Both the position numbers and the translations under genes were made by a program. From assembly GCA_023436515.1 (NCBI GenBank), contig JAEZIV010000241.1:1-8317 (forward strand): 8,317 nt of DNA, read 5' to 3'. Position 1 is the stretch's first letter. Each line of letters starts with the position of its first letter. This stretch comes from Bacillota bacterium (GTDB lineage Bacteria; Bacillota; Clostridia; Acetivibrionales; DSM-1351). The notes below the pieces were generated by a model, which worked only from the letters and a program-made list of their open reading frames with translations, had not been told where the DNA came from and did no database searches. Below, in pieces: positions 6,214-8,317 of this stretch.

Positions 6214-6726
6214 TTATGGATTAAAATCACTTCCTAATAGTATTGTCACGTCAAATCTTGAATCAGACTGAAGTTCTTCCTTAACTACCGATATTTTTAA
6301 AGTGTTTCTTAAAATGTCGATGTTACTACCTTTTTTTCTAATAATAATCTGTGACGTACCTTGCGTTTCCGAGTCTGTGCCTGCGCTTACTTTAAGCCCT
6401 TGTGCTTCAAGCATTTCCCTGACTTCCTCTGCAAGTCCTCTTTTTTCAGTACAGTTTATTACTTCAACGACCAACTGTTTATTGTTATTAGTTGATACTG
6501 CAGCCGTCGTTTCCTTTGCTGGAGCTTTACCGGTCGGCTGACTTTCAACCACTATTTTTTTTGGAGTTGTGCTTTTTGCCGGCTGTACCGACTGCTTTTT
6601 AACCTCCACAACCTCCTTGTCAAACACACCGGAATCCTTGTAGAAATTAACTCCTACTATAATTGATGAAAACAGCAGCAAAAAGGTTCCTATTGCATAA
6701 AATGCAAATCTGATAATTCTGTTCAT
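6214..6726 (-). CDS. Membrane-anchored LytR_C-domain protein (no LCP domain)
   Basis: A 170-residue protein with one N-terminal membrane segment (about residues 5-28) preceded by M-N-R-x-x-R, so the bulk should lie outside the cell. A disordered Lys/Thr/Pro/Ala-rich linker (about 37-82) leads to a LytR_C domain (about 84-168). That domain shows L-V-V-E-V-I-N-C-T, G-L-A-E-E-V, L-E-A-Q-G-L-K-V and the closing F-D-V-T-I-L-L-G-S-D-F. LytR_C usually follows the LytR-CpsA-Psr catalytic domain, which attaches glycopolymers to the wall; here that domain is absent. The role of the stand-alone form is unknown, possibly wall-associated. It lies 19 bases after yqeK. AAGGAG overlaps the yqeK stop, but 15 bases separate it from the ATG, unusually long; an in-frame TAA just upstream rules out an earlier start. 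A 48-base gap with a repeated TAAGCTAAT (6183-6191 and 6202-6210) separates it from rsfS. Confidence 0.88.
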   Translation of the reverse strand: MNRIIRFAFYAIGTFLLLFSSIIVGVNFYKDSGVFDKEVVEVKKQSVQPAKSTTPKKIVVESQPTGKAPAKETTAAVSTNNNKQLVVEVINCTEKRGLAEEVREMLEAQGLKVSAGTDSETQGTSQIIIRKKGSNIDILRNTLKISVVKEELQSDSRFDVTILLGSDFNP

Positions 6727-6745
6727 ACTTTAATAATTTAACTCC

Positions 6746-7327
6746 TTACCCTTCATTATAGCCTGAAACACTCATCAAAATTCTGTTTCTGGCTATGATA
6801 GTATTCGGATGAAGTAAACCCTTTTGAGAAATCACGTACTCAATAATATTGTCAAAGGAACTGATCAAAGCCTTATCTATATCATAATAAGCCAAATCTC
6901 TTACTTTATCAACCATACCATGGTTTCTAGCGGGTTCAATATAATCAGCCAAAAATATTATTTTATCCAATAAACTCATATCCTTATGGCCCGTTGTGTG
7001 CTTACTAATAGCATTGAGGATTGCTTCATCCTCTACCTGGTACTTCCCCTTTGCTATTATAGCTCCGACCTTCCCATGCATTAAGAAAAGCTGCTGCTTT
7101 TCTATCTCGTCAGGAGTAATACCGTAGCTTCTGCAATAATTAAAGATTTCACTATCCTGAAGATTTTTTGCGCAATCGTGGAGGAGGCCGGCAATAGCTG
7201 CCTGCTCAGTATTTCCACCATAGTGCTCAGCAAGAGAAACAGCTACCTTCATGGTATTTACCGAATGAATATAAGTCTTCGGTCTCAGCGATTGTTTCAG
7301 ATATAGCTCCATTTGCTCTAATTTCAT
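6746..7327 (-). CDS. yqeK: YqeK, HD-domain symmetrical Ap4A hydrolase
   Basis: A 193-residue HD-superfamily protein of the YqeK family, which splits diadenosine tetraphosphate symmetrically into two ADP and so limits this stress-linked nucleotide. Metal-binding and catalytic positions are intact: H21, H50-D51 in GLLHDCAK (47-54), H84 in L-M-H-G, H110 in ISKHTTGH, and D128 in LADYIEP (126-132). Length is close to the family norm of about 190. The ATG at 7327 has AAGGA 7 bases upstream. The gene starts 12 bases after nadD ends, in the order found in B. subtilis and many clostridia. Older annotations call it an HD hydrolase or a putative nicotinate-nucleotide adenylyltransferase partner; the Ap4A activity is known from characterised family members. 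Confidence 0.95.
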   Translation of the reverse strand: MKLEQMELYLKQSLRPKTYIHSVNTMKVAVSLAEHYGGNTEQAAIAGLLHDCAKNLQDSEIFNYCRSYGITPDEIEKQQLFLMHGKVGAIIAKGKYQVEDEAILNAISKHTTGHKDMSLLDKIIFLADYIEPARNHGMVDKVRDLAYYDIDKALISSFDNIIEYVISQKGLLHPNTIIARNRILMSVSGYNEG

Positions 7328-7339
7328 AATATATTCCTT

Positions 7340-7957
7340 TTATAAATATAGGCGGTTGTTATAAATATATTCTTCAACCTCTTCTTTCACCAGATATTTA
7401 ACCGATCTTCCTGCCTTTATTCTATCCCTGATTAATGTTGAGGATATATCAAGAAGAGGTATCTCATAATAGCATATATTAACCTTGTAACCTTCAATAA
7501 GCTCTTTTATCTGTTTATGGAAAGCATCATCAGAGAATCCCGGTCTCATAAGAGCTATAAAACTTGTCAAAGTGAATACTTCCTCCGCATTCTTCCAGGA
7601 CAACAGGTCTCTTACAACATCAGCACCAATAATATAGAAAAACTCTGCTCCATCCGGATACATTCCATGGAGCTCTTTAAGGGTGTCAACTGTATATGTG
7701 AAGCCTGAACGTTCAACCTCAATTGCGGACGCTTCAAAATATGGGTTGGATTTTACAGCGCATTTAACCATATTCAGTCTGTGCGATGAAGCCATAACCT
7801 TCTTCAGTTCCTTGTGCGGCGGCATGCCTGACGGTATAAACAAGACTTTATCAAGACTAAACTCACTTCTTACCAGCTCTGCAACAGCAAGGTGTCCGGT
7901 ATGAATGGGATCAAAAGTCCCCCCGCAAATACCGATTTTTAAACCTTTTCTCCCCAT
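7340..7957 (-). CDS. nadD: Nicotinate-nucleotide adenylyltransferase NadD
   Basis: A 205-residue cytoplasmic enzyme that transfers AMP from ATP to nicotinate mononucleotide, giving deamido-NAD in NAD biosynthesis. The nucleotidyltransferase signature GGTFDPIHTGHL (12-23, with H19 and H22 of the HxGH motif) is intact. So are P-S-G-x-P-P-H-K, the internal F-Y-I-I-G-A-D strand, S-W-K-N and the C-terminal ISSTLIR (171-177). Length is typical (about 190-215). The ATG at 7957 follows a purine-rich GGAAGAGAGAGG stretch; the last GAGG is only 3 bases away, so an upstream part of the stretch may be what pairs. It is the first gene of a four-gene operon. In many Firmicutes obg and yhbY precede it; here 360 non-coding bases lie upstream. 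Confidence 0.97.
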   Translation of the reverse strand: MGRKGLKIGICGGTFDPIHTGHLAVAELVRSEFSLDKVLFIPSGMPPHKELKKVMASSHRLNMVKCAVKSNPYFEASAIEVERSGFTYTVDTLKELHGMYPDGAEFFYIIGADVVRDLLSWKNAEEVFTLTSFIALMRPGFSDDAFHKQIKELIEGYKVNICYYEIPLLDISSTLIRDRIKAGRSVKYLVKEEVEEYIYNNRLYL

Positions 7958-8008
7958 GGACCTCTCTCTTCCCTTTGTCAGATAATTAAAGCCATAAACA
8001 CAAAAGAA

Positions 8009-8017
8009 ATTATAGCA
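8009..8017 (-). promoter_or_regulatory. Extended -10 promoter of the nadD operon
   Basis: On the - strand TGCTATAAT (8017-8009) is a perfect -10 hexamer with the TGn extension. No good -35 hexamer lies 16-18 bases upstream, which is acceptable for extended -10 promoters. The DNA just upstream is almost pure A/T (8018-8045), possibly an UP element. The predicted start near 8002 gives a leader of about 45 bases before nadD. Confidence 0.6.
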
Positions 8018-8040
8018 TAAATATATTAATTATTTATTAA

Positions 8041-8200
8041 TATTTGCAAAAACTTTACTGTTAATAACTTGAATCTTTCCTAGCATTAGTCATTGGGTAG
8101 AAGAGTTGCAACTCTGTATTTTTATAAAATTCCCATGAAAATAGGCAGCGGTCTGCTACAAAGAGTAAAAAAACCGCCGCCGAAATATTAACATGCTGAA
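8041..8200. other. Non-coding DNA upstream of nadD with a 14-base palindrome
   Basis: No gene is supported here. AGAGTTGCAACTCT (8102-8115) is a perfect palindrome followed on the + strand by GTATTTTTATAAAA, so it could be a weak terminator-like hairpin or a protein site. GCGGT (8148-8152) can pair with ACCGC (8173-8177) across a 20-base loop. On the - strand CGGCGGCGG runs into seven Ts, but no matching stem precedes it. Confidence 0.45.
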
Positions 8201-8317
8201 TTGATTTTACAGAAACCTGCTTCCTGTAGATACCCTAGTCAAAAGGATTACTGGCCTTACTTCCTGCCGATATCCAATTTAAAAAGATTACTGGCCTTAC
8301 TTCCTGCCGATATCCAA
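8201..8317. repeat. 40-bp tandem repeat array, cut by the right edge
   Basis: Bases 8241-8277 and 8281-8317 are 37-base copies that differ at only one position (G8245 versus A8285), separated by TTT: a strict 40-base period. A decayed earlier copy is in register at 8201-8240; within 8221-8240, 14 of 20 bases match the next unit. The period is not a multiple of three, so the array does not encode a repeated peptide. The absence of variable spacers of normal length argues against CRISPR. The array evidently continues past the window. Confidence 0.85.

Noticed and set aside
8159..8185. Minus-strand terminator: CGGCGGCGG followed by seven Ts
   Set aside because: No complementary C/G-rich arm lies upstream on that strand, so no terminator stem can form. 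The only pairing found is a 5-bp stem downstream with a long loop.
8134..8190. A + strand 18-codon ORF starting ATG AAA ATA GGC, ending in TAA
   Set aside because: It has no Shine-Dalgarno sequence or promoter, and its second half is a low-complexity K/P run. Nothing supports translation.
8241..8317. CRISPR array
   Set aside because: The repeats are 37 bases long but separated by only TTT. There are no spacers of normal length, and the strict 40-base period is that of a simple tandem repeat.

Overview
The window looks like the chromosome of a low-to-moderate GC Firmicute of class Clostridia, most likely a Ruminiclostridium/Clostridium cellulolyticum-type organism. The basis is the nadD-yqeK-(LytR_C protein)-rsfS gene order, a YkpA-type ABC-F protein very close to the Bacillus subtilis family, GGAGG-type ribosome binding sites, and AT-rich intergenic DNA. 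The genus is an inference; the phylum is well supported.

Left half, + strand (1-3815): the end of a three-gene, translationally coupled operon. It holds the C-terminal end of a TerB_C-domain protein (cut by the window edge), a 440-residue P-loop ATPase of the BrxC/BrxD family (DUF2791), and a 724-residue Lhr-like superfamily II helicase resembling BrxHI. Both junctions are 4-base ATGA overlaps, so the three proteins are probably made in fixed proportion. TerB-N/TerB-C proteins linked to this ATPase and helicase were described by comparative genomics as part of Ter-linked stress/DNA-processing systems, and the ATPase-helicase pair is shared with type 2 BREX phage defence. No methyltransferase, PglZ or nuclease is visible here. 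This is the accessory, most interesting part of the window. The TerB_C protein also carries an in-frame tandem array of 21-bp repeats in its linker.

Middle (3816-5823): the helicase gene converges on an ABC-F gene, with a 12-bp-stem bidirectional terminator and two smaller hairpins between them. The ABC-F gene (- strand, YkpA/YbiT type) has tandem candidate promoters. Just upstream of it is a short ORF of 18 codons with a strong GGAGG site; its stop codon overlaps the ABC-F start codon as ATGA, which suggests a coupled leader peptide.

Right half, - strand (5824-7957): a housekeeping operon nadD-yqeK-LytR_C protein-rsfS, covering NAD synthesis, Ap4A hydrolysis, a membrane-anchored LytR_C protein and ribosome silencing. 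An extended -10 promoter lies upstream of nadD and a hairpin terminator follows rsfS. The last 360 bases (7958-8317) hold no convincing gene. They contain the nadD promoter, a 14-base perfect palindrome, and the beginning of a 40-bp tandem repeat array that runs off the right edge.
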